A stretch of 64,000 nt of DNA from CADEDV01 sp964596345 (GTDB lineage: Bacteria > Bacteroidota > Bacteroidia > Chitinophagales > Chitinophagaceae), in the NCBI GenBank assembly GCA_964596345.1, contig CAZQSZ010000008.1, positions 62,001 to 126,000 of the forward strand, in the 5' to 3' direction. Below the pieces are notes generated by a model. That model saw only the letters and a program-made list of their open reading frames with translations. It did no database searches and was not told the origin of the DNA. The position numbers and the translations under genes were made by a program. Below are positions 53,425 to 61,290 of this stretch, one piece after another (the stretch's first letter is position 1; each line of letters opens with the position of its first letter).

Positions 53425-53880
53425 TTGGGGATTGGGAATTAGTTCTTACAGGCTACTTCCCTTTATTTTTTGATCTGTCAAGATAAGCGATATAGCCGTT
53501 GATCAGTTTAAATACCAGTTCGCATTTTTCTTCTCCCGTCTTTAATTCCTCTTCTGTAATATATTTTTCATCATATGCAGTGGCAAGATGTTCCATTGTT
53601 TCTGTAACTGACCCCCTGGCGATGATGAAGAAATTCCTGGTATCAGAAAAAGTATACCTGCCATAGCCTTCAGCCATATTCCTGGTAACGGAGCGGGATG
53701 AGTCAATAACCTGGGAGGTTAATAAGAATTTTTTATGCGCCGGTAACTTCTTAACAAGTTCTGAAATATATATACGGAGCAGCCGTGCCTGTATATAACA
53801 TTCCAAGTCTTTATACCCTTTATAGTTCATAGTATGAGGTTTTAAACAGCTTACTCTACTAATCCCTAATTACTAATTAC
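53421..53880. repeat. 23-bp imperfect inverted repeats bracketing the S23 gene
   Basis: Left repeat 53421-53443 and right repeat 53858-53880 are inverted copies matching at 18 of 23 positions; both begin ACTAAT and end AATTAC when read toward the gene from the right. The left copy overlaps the foldase stop codon. The S23 gene is the only gene between them. Confidence 0.7.
53453..53830 (-). CDS. Four-helix-bundle protein of the S23 (23S rRNA intervening-sequence) family
   Basis: 125 aa. Recognised by KDLECYIQARLLRIYISEL, SSRSVTRNMAEGYGRYTFSD (the conserved N-x-A-E-G core), FFIIARGSVTETMEHLATA, and the final helix. The family was first seen encoded within intervening sequences of 23S rRNA, but in Bacteroidetes it is mostly scattered elsewhere, as here; there is no rRNA gene in the window. 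Function unknown. It is flanked by inverted repeats that suggest it moves as a small unit. Confidence 0.93.
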   Translation of the reverse strand: MNYKGYKDLECYIQARLLRIYISELVKKLPAHKKFLLTSQVIDSSRSVTRNMAEGYGRYTFSDTRNFFIIARGSVTETMEHLATAYDEKYITEEELKTGEEKCELVFKLINGYIAYLDRSKNKGK

Positions 53881-53889
53881 CAACTCCCA

Positions 53890-54840
53890 TTACAGTTGTT
53901 TCACAACATTCGCCACTACATGCGGTTTTCCTAATGTATAATAATGTAAAACCGGAACACCGTTTTTCTTCAGATCCCTTGATTGCGTTAACAACCACTC
54001 CTGTCCCACTTTTTCCACCTCTTCATCTGTTTTGCATTTCAGGATCTCGTTGGATAGATCGGTAGGTAGATCAATATGGAAGGTCTTGGGAAGGACTGTC
54101 AGTTGCTTTTTACTGTATACCGGTTTTAACCCCGGAATGATAGGCACATTGATACCCGCCTCCCGGCAGGCTTTTACAAAGGCGTAATACTTCGCATTAT
54201 CGAAGAACATCTGGGTCACGATATAATCAGCCCCGGCATCTATTTTTTGTTTCAAATACCGCAGGTCGGTTTCCATATTCGGTGCTTCAAAATGTTTTTC
54301 CGGGTAACCGGCCACACCGATACAGAATTCTGTTTTCTGCGTTCCTTTCAGATCATCTTCAATGTAAATCCCTGCATTCAGGTTCACCACCTGCTGCAAC
54401 AGGTCGCTGGCATATTTATGCCCCCCGGGTTCAGGTTCAAAAGCTGTTTCATTCTTGGCCGCATCACCCCGCAGCACCAGCACATTATCAATACCCAGAT
54501 AACGCAGGTTGATCAGCGCATCTTCTGTTTCATTCACACTGAAACCACCGCAGATCAGGTGGGGCACCGTATCCACGTTGTATTTATTCATGATGGCGGC
54601 ACAGATACTTTCGGTGCCGGGTCTTTTGCGGACGATCACTTTTTCAAAACTGCCATCCGTTCTCTTTTTAAAAACATGTTCACTACGGTGATAGGTCACA
54701 TTGATAAACGAGGGCTTGAACTCCATCAGGGGGTCAAGATGTTTATACAATGCTTCTATGCCTTTGCCTTTCAGCGGGGGCAGCACTTCAAACGATACTA
54801 AGGTGTCTTTGGCCTGGTTGATATGGTCGATTACTTTCAT
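53890..54840 (-). CDS. metF: Methylenetetrahydrofolate reductase
   Basis: 316 aa. TIM-barrel flavoenzyme that reduces 5,10-methylene-THF to 5-methyl-THF for methionine synthesis. Motifs: VSFEVLPPLKGKG (family S-F-E-x-x-P), NVTYHRSE, HLICGG, LVLRGD, YIVTQMFFDN and IPIIPGLKPV. Length is normal. Divergent from lptB across a 97-base gap with no attenuator or riboswitch structure visible. Confidence 0.96.
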   Translation of the reverse strand: MKVIDHINQAKDTLVSFEVLPPLKGKGIEALYKHLDPLMEFKPSFINVTYHRSEHVFKKRTDGSFEKVIVRKRPGTESICAAIMNKYNVDTVPHLICGGFSVNETEDALINLRYLGIDNVLVLRGDAAKNETAFEPEPGGHKYASDLLQQVVNLNAGIYIEDDLKGTQKTEFCIGVAGYPEKHFEAPNMETDLRYLKQKIDAGADYIVTQMFFDNAKYYAFVKACREAGINVPIIPGLKPVYSKKQLTVLPKTFHIDLPTDLSNEILKCKTDEEVEKVGQEWLLTQSRDLKKNGVPVLHYYTLGKPHVVANVVKQL

Positions 54841-54902
54841 GGAGCTGCAAAGCTAATGATGCAGGGCCATTAGTCAAAGCCACGTTAAATGAAATTACAG
54901 GC

Positions 54903-54932
54903 CTTGCCGTAACAGGGCATAGCTTATTTTTG
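54903..54932 (+). promoter_or_regulatory. Promoter candidate for lptB
   Basis: CTTG (54903-54906), an 18-base spacer and TATTTTTG (54925-54932), a perfect -7 box. The ATG follows 5 bases later, so the transcript is probably leaderless. Confidence 0.5.
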
Positions 54933-54937
54933 CGCCT

Positions 54938-56146
54938 ATGCCGCTTACGATACATACAAAAGACCTGGTCAAGAAATACGGGAGCCGTACGGTGGTGAAC
55001 CATGTTTCTTTTGAAGTGAAACAGGGAGAAATTGTAGGACTCCTCGGTCCCAATGGGGCCGGAAAGACCACTTCTTTTTACCAGGTGGTCGGCCTGGTGA
55101 AGCCGGATGAAGGACAGGTCTTCCTGGATGACCAGGATATTACCCAGCTGCCCATGTATAAAAGGGCCAAAATGGGTATTGGTTACCTGCCACAGGAGGC
55201 ATCGGTATTCCGAAAACTGAGTGTGGAGGATAATATTGCTGCGGTACTGGAAATGACAACCCTGTCCAAACAGCAACAACGGGAAAAATTGGAAAGCCTG
55301 CTGGATGAATTCAGGCTGCACCATGTACGCAAAAGCAATGGTGATGTGTTGAGCGGGGGTGAAAGAAGACGGACTGAAATTGCCCGTGCTCTGGCTGTTG
55401 ATCCCAAATTTATTTTATTGGATGAACCCTTTGCCGGTATTGACCCGATCGCCGTGGAAGATATTCAGGGTATCGTGGCCAAACTGAAATTGAAGAATAT
55501 CGGTATCCTCATCACTGATCATAACGTAACCGAAACCTTATCCATCTGCGACAGGGCCTACCTGTTGATCGAAGGAAAAATATTCAAACATGGCACGGCA
55601 GAAGAACTGGCTGCGGATGAACAGGTGCGTAAACTTTACCTCGGCAGAAATTTTGAACTGAAACGGAAGGATTATTTGCATGAGGAAGCTCAAAAGAGTT
55701 CGGGGAAAACAGTTGATTCCGATAAGAAAATAATAAAACCCGAATTAGTGGCCTATTCAATTGAAAGTGCAATAGAAATGGTCACTAAACTACAACAGCT
55801 TCCAGTTACTATTTCCAATATCACCGAACCCGAAGAAATAGGCTTAACGGACCTTTTACAATTTTTACCCGCACTAAAAAAATCGCTCATCAGTTTTAGT
55901 ACCGATACCGGAAACGACCTGTCAAAAGAATTGAAAGCCCTTCCCAAAATGGAAATAAGTGATTATGGGCCGAATGGCTTTTTGCTTATTCTGATTAGTT
56001 ACTTAGGTCGTCCCGGCCGAGCTATTGCCTATCAGCCTGCTGTTAATAGACTGGATAATGATCTTGGAAATTTAAAAGGTGTACTGAACCGGATTTTGTT
56101 ATTGGTAAAAAACCCGTCTTTCAGAGAAGTTTTCGATAATAATTAG
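54938..56146 (+). CDS. lptB: LPS-transport ATPase LptB with a ~155-residue C-terminal extension
   Basis: 402 aa; family members are usually about 240-250. The ABC domain (1-245) is complete: Walker A GPNGAGKTTS, Q-loop LPQEASVFRKL, signature LSGGERRRTEIARAL, Walker B ILLDEPFAGIDP and switch His in ITDHNV, with the LptB-typical KLYLGRNFELKR near 230. It drives LPS extraction from the inner membrane. After HEEAQ (about 248) comes a polar linker and then a folded-looking region (VAYSIESAIEMVTKLQQL, LTDLLQFLPALKKSLISF, FLLILISYLGRPGRAIAYQ) with no family I recognise. It may be a fused downstream gene or a regulatory domain. Confidence 0.93.
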   Translation: MPLTIHTKDLVKKYGSRTVVNHVSFEVKQGEIVGLLGPNGAGKTTSFYQVVGLVKPDEGQVFLDDQDITQLPMYKRAKMGIGYLPQEASVFRKLSVEDNIAAVLEMTTLSKQQQREKLESLLDEFRLHHVRKSNGDVLSGGERRRTEIARALAVDPKFILLDEPFAGIDPIAVEDIQGIVAKLKLKNIGILITDHNVTETLSICDRAYLLIEGKIFKHGTAEELAADEQVRKLYLGRNFELKRKDYLHEEAQKSSGKTVDSDKKIIKPELVAYSIESAIEMVTKLQQLPVTISNITEPEEIGLTDLLQFLPALKKSLISFSTDTGNDLSKELKALPKMEISDYGPNGFLLILISYLGRPGRAIAYQPAVNRLDNDLGNLKGVLNRILLLVKNPSFREVFDNN

Positions 56147-56273
56147 TTTTCTTTTTACCAATCCCTTCATATGATTAAATCTAGGTCATCCGGCAGATTT
56201 TAATCAGGTTTTCTTTCCTAAAACCCTAATCTCTATCATAGTCCCGTTCTGGCTGTTCAGGTAATTTTGTTCC

Positions 56274-57014
56274 ATGAAAACGTTGTTGCGAATTTTATTA
56301 TTATTACTGATTTTACCTTCTCCTACCCCTTCCATTGCCCAAACCAGCCGACAGGTCAATCACCAGTCGCAAGCCTGGTTTTCTGTGAATACCACGGCCC
56401 GTATTGCTGACCGCTGGTCTGTATTACTGGACCTGCATGAGCGGCGGACTAATTTTTTGGCAAACAGCAATTTTGATTTTATCCGTGGCGGCCTTCAATA
56501 TAATATTGATAAAAATTTCTCGGTAGCACTGGGTTATGGCCATATGTGGCTGCACCCCACCACTCCCGGCTGGAAAACAGTGTCAAACGAGAACAGGATC
56601 TACCAGCAGGTGATCTACAGCACTAAATTTCATAAGGCCACCCTGTTACAACGTTTCCGGAATGAACAGCGCTGGCAGCAAAAGATAGCCGGTGATAAGC
56701 TCACCGGTGAACAGCGTTTCACCAACCGGTTCCGGTATTTACTGAGTGTTACGATCCCTGTTTTCAAAAATGATAATCTTCCCTCCCTCTGCATCGCTGA
56801 TGAAGTATTGCTGCACATGGGAAAAGAGGTGGTATCTAATACATTTGACCAGAACCGTTTTTTTGCCGGCATCCGCCAGAAGATCAGTAATAACCTGAGT
56901 TTTGATACCGGTTATATGATCGTGTACCAGCAAAAGTTCTCCGGTTACCAGTACGACCTTAATAATACCTTCCGGTTGTTTTTTTATTATACACCGGTCT
57001 TGCACAAAAAATAA
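56274..57014 (+). CDS. DUF2490-family outer-membrane-like protein
   Basis: 246 aa. Signal peptide about 1-22 (LPSPTPSIAQ). Antiparallel beta-strand character throughout, with the DUF2490 pattern: QAWFSVNTTARIADRWSVLLD, FIRGGLQYNIDKNFSVALGYGHMW, LLQRFRNEQRWQQ, RFRYLLSVTIPV, and a Phe-rich last strand FRLFFYYTP. Probably a small outer-membrane barrel; function unknown. Confidence 0.87.
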   Translation: MKTLLRILLLLLILPSPTPSIAQTSRQVNHQSQAWFSVNTTARIADRWSVLLDLHERRTNFLANSNFDFIRGGLQYNIDKNFSVALGYGHMWLHPTTPGWKTVSNENRIYQQVIYSTKFHKATLLQRFRNEQRWQQKIAGDKLTGEQRFTNRFRYLLSVTIPVFKNDNLPSLCIADEVLLHMGKEVVSNTFDQNRFFAGIRQKISNNLSFDTGYMIVYQQKFSGYQYDLNNTFRLFFYYTPVLHKK

Positions 57015-57095
57015 AAAGTATAGTATTTTTCAGTCCTAAGGGGTATTCTAAACAGCCCTGCATATTCAGGTAAATAATTTTATCTTGCCAACCAC

Positions 57096-58622
57096 ATGAG
57101 CCTGCTGAGCCCTGCCATATCATCGCTTGCCCGGATGCGCCTCTGGCGTATCGAAGCCTGGAAAAACAATCCGCTGGATGCCCAGCGGGAAGTGTTGCAG
57201 GACCTGGTCACTTCGGCCCAATACACGGAGTTTGGCCGGAAGTATAATTTTTCACAACTGTTCAATGTAAAAGCCTTCAAGCAGGCGGTTCCCATTCATG
57301 AGTATGAGGATATAAAACCTTATATCGAACGCATCATGCAGGGCGAACAGAATATTTTATGGAATACACCGATCTACTGGTTTGCCAAAAGCAGCGGCAC
57401 CACCAGTGATAAAAGCAAGTTCATCCCCATCAGCGAAGAAAGTTTGCAGGATGGTCATTACAAAGCGTCAAAAGATGTATTGTCTCTCTATTACCAGTTC
57501 AACCCGGATTCTGCATTACTCACGGGCAAAGGCCTGGTGATCGGCGGCAGTCACAATATCAACCCGATGAATACGGATGCGCAGTATGGCGACCTCAGCG
57601 CTGTATTGTTGCAAAACTCTCCCTTCTGGGGTCATTGGTTGCGAACACCGGACCTCAGTATTGCCCTGATGGATGAGTGGGAAAATAAGATTGAAAAACT
57701 GGCGGAGAGTACCATCAAAGAAAATGTGACCTCTATTTCGGGTGTGCCCACCTGGACATTGGTACTCTTCAAAAGAATCCTGGAGATCACCGGCAAACAA
57801 ACCATGGCCGAAGTATGGCCTTCATTGGAATTATATATGCACGGTGGTGTTTCCTTTACGCCGTATAAAGAACAGTTTCAGAAACTCATTGGCAAAAAGA
57901 TCAATTACCTGGAAATGTATAATGCCAGCGAAGGATTTTTTGCAGCGCAGGATACTCCCGGCGAAGAAGGGATGCTTTTATTTACTGATCATGGCATTTT
58001 CATGGAGTTCATGCCGGTGAGTGAGTACGGGAAAAAAGATCCGCAAACGATCAGCCTGCAGGATGTGGAGATTGGAAAAAATTATGCCCTTATCATCAGC
58101 ACCAATGGCGGCTTGTGGCGCTACCTGGTGGGTGACACTGTTCAGTTTACTTCTGTAAAACCCTACCGGGTAAAAGTATCCGGTCGCCTGAAGCACTATA
58201 TGAATGCCTTTGGTGAAGAAGTGATCGTTGATAATTCAGATAAAGCTATTGCGATGGCTTGTGAAAAAACAGGGGCCATCGTAAATGATTATACCGCCGC
58301 TCCGGTTTATTTTTCAGACAGTGCCAATGGTGCCCATGAATGGCTGATCGAGTTTGAAAAAGAACCGGCAGATATGACCGCTTTTACCAATGAACTCGAT
58401 ACCGCCTTAAAAAGTATCAACAGTGATTATGAAGCCAAGCGGCACAAGAGTATTGCGTTAAGCTTACCGGTAATTCATGCACTGCGAAGGGGAGCATTTA
58501 CCGAATGGTTGCGGCAGCGGGGAAAACTGGGCGGGCAGCATAAAGTGCCAAGGCTGAGTAATGAAAGGAAATACGTAGAAGAAATTTTACAACTGAATAC
58601 AAGTACATTTGCCAACTCATAA
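57096..58622 (+). CDS. GH3 auxin-responsive-promoter family acyl-adenylate enzyme
   Basis: 508 aa. It matches the plant/bacterial GH3 family: the N-terminal EYTEFGRKYNF-type stretch (TSAQYTEFGRKYNFSQL), the adenylate-forming P-loop FAKSSGTTSDKSKFIPIS (about 100-117), SGVPTWTLVLFKRI, YNASEGFFAAQ, and the C-terminal VKVSGRLKHYMNAFGEEVI. GH3 enzymes link amino acids to small carboxylic acids via AMP; the bacterial substrates are unknown. fabG follows after 11 bases, which hints at fatty-acid or lipid metabolism. Confidence 0.93.
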   Translation: MSLLSPAISSLARMRLWRIEAWKNNPLDAQREVLQDLVTSAQYTEFGRKYNFSQLFNVKAFKQAVPIHEYEDIKPYIERIMQGEQNILWNTPIYWFAKSSGTTSDKSKFIPISEESLQDGHYKASKDVLSLYYQFNPDSALLTGKGLVIGGSHNINPMNTDAQYGDLSAVLLQNSPFWGHWLRTPDLSIALMDEWENKIEKLAESTIKENVTSISGVPTWTLVLFKRILEITGKQTMAEVWPSLELYMHGGVSFTPYKEQFQKLIGKKINYLEMYNASEGFFAAQDTPGEEGMLLFTDHGIFMEFMPVSEYGKKDPQTISLQDVEIGKNYALIISTNGGLWRYLVGDTVQFTSVKPYRVKVSGRLKHYMNAFGEEVIVDNSDKAIAMACEKTGAIVNDYTAAPVYFSDSANGAHEWLIEFEKEPADMTAFTNELDTALKSINSDYEAKRHKSIALSLPVIHALRRGAFTEWLRQRGKLGGQHKVPRLSNERKYVEEILQLNTSTFANS

Positions 58623-58633
58623 ATAACTGAATT

Positions 58634-59389
58634 ATGAAATTGCTGGACAATAAAGTTGCTATCGTTACAGGAGCCGCCCGTGGTATCGGCGAAGGAATTG
58701 CGTTGAAATTTGCCCAACAGGGAGCTCATGTTGCCTTTACCTATGTGAGTGACAGCAGTGCTGAAAAAGCAGCTGCCCTGGAAGAAAAATTAAAAGCATT
58801 GGGTGTAAAAGCAAAAGCGTATAAAAGCAATGCCGGTGATGTTGCCCAGTGTGAAGCATTTGTCAACGACGTCTTAAAAGAATTCGGCACTGTTGATATC
58901 TGTGTAAATAATGCCGGTATCTCCAAAGACAACCTGTTACTACGCATGAGCCCGGACCAATGGGATGATGTGATCAAAGTGAACCTCAACAGTGTGTTCT
59001 ATATGACCAAGCAGGTCATTAAGCCCATGATGAAAGCCAGGAGTGGTGCCATCATCAATATGAGTTCAGTGATCGGCGAAATGGGTAATGCGGGGCAAAG
59101 CAGTTATGCAGCCTCCAAGGCCGGCATCATCGGTTTCACCAAATCAGTAGCTAAAGAACTGGGCAGCCGCAATATCCGTTGCAATGCCATTGCTCCCGGT
59201 TTTGTGGAAACAGATATGACCAGTTATTTAAAAGAAGGCGAAGCCGGTGATAAGTACAGGGCAGGCATCCCGCTGGGACGTTTTGCTACTGCAGAAGATA
59301 TTGCCAATGTAACTTTATTCCTCGCCAGCGATATGGGTTCTTATATCACGGGACAAACGATAAGTGTTTGCGGTGGTTTAAATATTTAA
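58634..59389 (+). CDS. fabG: 3-oxoacyl-ACP reductase FabG
   Basis: 251 aa SDR enzyme that reduces 3-oxoacyl-ACP in fatty-acid synthesis. Nucleotide motif TGAARGIGEGIA (about 12-23), NNAGIS, catalytic Ser in NMSSVIGEMG, and YAASK with the catalytic Tyr and Lys (about 156-160). The C-terminus ITGQTISVCGGLNI is typical. A small conserved-looking gene follows after 13 bases. Confidence 0.95.
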   Translation: MKLLDNKVAIVTGAARGIGEGIALKFAQQGAHVAFTYVSDSSAEKAAALEEKLKALGVKAKAYKSNAGDVAQCEAFVNDVLKEFGTVDICVNNAGISKDNLLLRMSPDQWDDVIKVNLNSVFYMTKQVIKPMMKARSGAIINMSSVIGEMGNAGQSSYAASKAGIIGFTKSVAKELGSRNIRCNAIAPGFVETDMTSYLKEGEAGDKYRAGIPLGRFATAEDIANVTLFLASDMGSYITGQTISVCGGLNI

Positions 59390-59402
59390 TTTTTACCTTG
59401 AT

Positions 59403-59831
59403 ATGGCTGACGTAAACGATATGATGGCTGCCTACGCCGAGGATGCTGTTGATTATGCAAAAAAACTAAAGATAACTCTCGATTATTCTGAAGAGAGCAT
59501 ACAGGAGGTGGAAAATATCTGTACAATGCTATATAATGATATTCCTAAAAGTTTTTTTAAACGATTAATAAAACAAACTCCTTCCGAAGAGACAATCGTT
59601 CAAATGTCTAAAATGCTTGGAGGATATATTGGTGAGGTGATGATAAAACATTACGGAGGTAGTTGGGACATTGAAGATTTTATGAATCAGGGCAACACAA
59701 TCCTTGTAAATATAGGCGAGTTAAAAACATTCCCTGTATCAAAAGTATATAAACGTCTGAAGAACGGTCCGGAAGACAACGTTTATTATTATTACCACGT
59801 AATGACTAAAGAATTATCCCGGCCTTCGTGA
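59403..59831 (+). CDS. Hypothetical cytoplasmic protein
   Basis: 142 aa, no signal or TM. Mostly helical: AYAEDAVDYAKKLKITLDYSEES, VENICTMLYNDIPK, MSKMLGGYIGEVMIKHYGG, ending in VSKVYKRLKNG. I recognise no named family with confidence. Codon use is AT-richer than in fabG and the glycosylase gene on either side, so it may have been acquired. It ends 3 bases before the convergent glycosylase gene. Confidence 0.7.
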   Translation: MADVNDMMAAYAEDAVDYAKKLKITLDYSEESIQEVENICTMLYNDIPKSFFKRLIKQTPSEETIVQMSKMLGGYIGEVMIKHYGGSWDIEDFMNQGNTILVNIGELKTFPVSKVYKRLKNGPEDNVYYYYHVMTKELSRPS

Positions 59832-59834
59832 TTT

Positions 59835-60494
59835 TCAGTTTACTATTCTTATTCCTCTCTTCTTAATATACGCATGCCACAGGATCATTGCTGCAATAGT
59901 GCGGTAAGGCCGCCAGGGCTCAGCGATCTCGAGCATTTTTTCTTTACTGGTATCTTTTGGCAATTGCTTTACTTCTTTTAAACTGTTCACCAGGGCAATA
60001 TCACCCAGCGGGAAAAGGTCTGTTCGCTGCAGGGCATGCATCAGGTACACATCAATGGTCCAGTGGCCAATGCCTTTGAGCTGTATCAGTTGTTCCCGGA
60101 CTGCTTCATCCGGTAATACCGATAATTTTTTCAGGCTGATCTTTTTGGATTGAATGGCCAGGGCCAGTTCCCTTGCATAAACGGTCTTCTGCCGGGTGAA
60201 ATAACAGGCCCTTAATTCTTCATCGGTCAGTGAAAGAATTTTAGCCGGGGTGACATACCCGATCCTTTCTTTTAATTTTTTGAATGCGGCATAAGCAGCT
60301 GCCAGCGACACCTGCTGTTCCAGTATGGTGAGAATGAGCGTTTGAAAAGTGGCCGGCCTGGTCCACATGGGTGGATGACCATGTTCTTTAATAATAGCCC
60401 GCAGCTCCTTATCTTTTTTAGCCAGTTGATTACAAATAGCGTTGAAATCAGCGGCACTGAATGTCTGAATGGCAGCGGTATTATTCTTTTTCAA
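59835..60494 (-). CDS. DNA-3-methyladenine glycosylase, AlkA-like (HhH-GPD), second copy
   Basis: 219 aa. Motifs: PATFQTLILTILEQQVSLAAAY, the helix-hairpin-helix QLKGIGHWTIDVYLMHAL (about 140-157), and the catalytic Asp in FPLGDIALVNS. The C-terminal RPYRTIAAMILWHAY is the AlkA-type ending. It is diverged from the copy at 39996 and has Leu-Gly-Asp in place of Ile-Asp-Asp at the active site, so substrate preference may differ. It sits just downstream of the paaZ-hydratase pair on the same strand. Confidence 0.92.
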   Translation of the reverse strand: MKKNNTAAIQTFSAADFNAICNQLAKKDKELRAIIKEHGHPPMWTRPATFQTLILTILEQQVSLAAAYAAFKKLKERIGYVTPAKILSLTDEELRACYFTRQKTVYARELALAIQSKKISLKKLSVLPDEAVREQLIQLKGIGHWTIDVYLMHALQRTDLFPLGDIALVNSLKEVKQLPKDTSKEKMLEIAEPWRPYRTIAAMILWHAYIKKRGIRIVN

Positions 60495-60509
60495 GCGATA
60501 TAGGGCAGT

Positions 60510-61268
60510 TTATTTCTTTTTAAATTTTGCGATTGCCTGTTTTGTAAAATCACTCAATACCAAACTTCCGCTGATCGCAGCTCTTTCAACGAGCAGCTTA
60601 TCCCAATGTTCAGTTCCTTTCCAGAATATTTTTTTCATTTCCGCCATCGCTTCCGGGCTCGAATGCACCAGCGTATGGGAGAGTTTTTGTATCGCTTCAT
60701 CCATTTCCGCTGTTGTGTGATGCAACTCTGCATATAATCCTTTTTTCCTGGCCCATTCTGCATTGCGCCACATTGTGGCATCAATAGCCAATTGTGAAAA
60801 AGCAGCCACGCCGATCTTTCTTTCCACCGCAGGACCTACAACAAAGGGACCGATACCAACCGCCAGCTCACTCAACTTCACATCTGCACCTTCCGTAGCG
60901 ATTGCATAATCTGCCGCGGCCGCAATACCTACGCCGCCACCCACACATTTACCCTGTATGCGGGCCATCACAAATTTGGGGCAGGTCCTGATCGCATTGA
61001 TCACCTGGGCAAAGCCACTGAAAAATTGCAATCCCTGTTCTTCGTTTTGTATAGCAGCCAATTCATCAAAGGAAGCACCGGCACAGAATGATTTTTCTCC
61101 GGCCGAGCGAAGAATGACCAGTTTTGTTTCTGAATCATTGCCGGCACCATGAATGGCCTGTGCCAGTTCATCGAGAATCTTACCCGGTAATGAATTGCTT
61201 TGCGGGTGAAAGAATTCAATGGTTGTTATCCCGTGATGATAAGATGCTCTTACATATGCGTCTGACAT
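60510..61268 (-). CDS. Enoyl-CoA hydratase/isomerase family protein of the second paa locus
   Basis: 252 aa crotonase fold. Oxyanion-hole strands GEKSFCAGASFDEL (about 55-68) and GKCVGGGVGIAAAADYAIA (about 104-122). At the catalytic positions it reads KLSELAVGIGPFVVGPAV, without the Glu of canonical hydratases after the second loop, so it may be an isomerase or atypical hydratase. It is 22 bases downstream of paaZ, which makes a PaaF- or PaaG-like role likely, but the sequence does not decide between them. Confidence 0.85.
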   Translation of the reverse strand: MSDAYVRASYHHGITTIEFFHPQSNSLPGKILDELAQAIHGAGNDSETKLVILRSAGEKSFCAGASFDELAAIQNEEQGLQFFSGFAQVINAIRTCPKFVMARIQGKCVGGGVGIAAAADYAIATEGADVKLSELAVGIGPFVVGPAVERKIGVAAFSQLAIDATMWRNAEWARKKGLYAELHHTTAEMDEAIQKLSHTLVHSSPEAMAEMKKIFWKGTEHWDKLLVERAAISGSLVLSDFTKQAIAKFKKK

Positions 61269-61290
61269 AAAATTTGATTTAAAGTAATGA

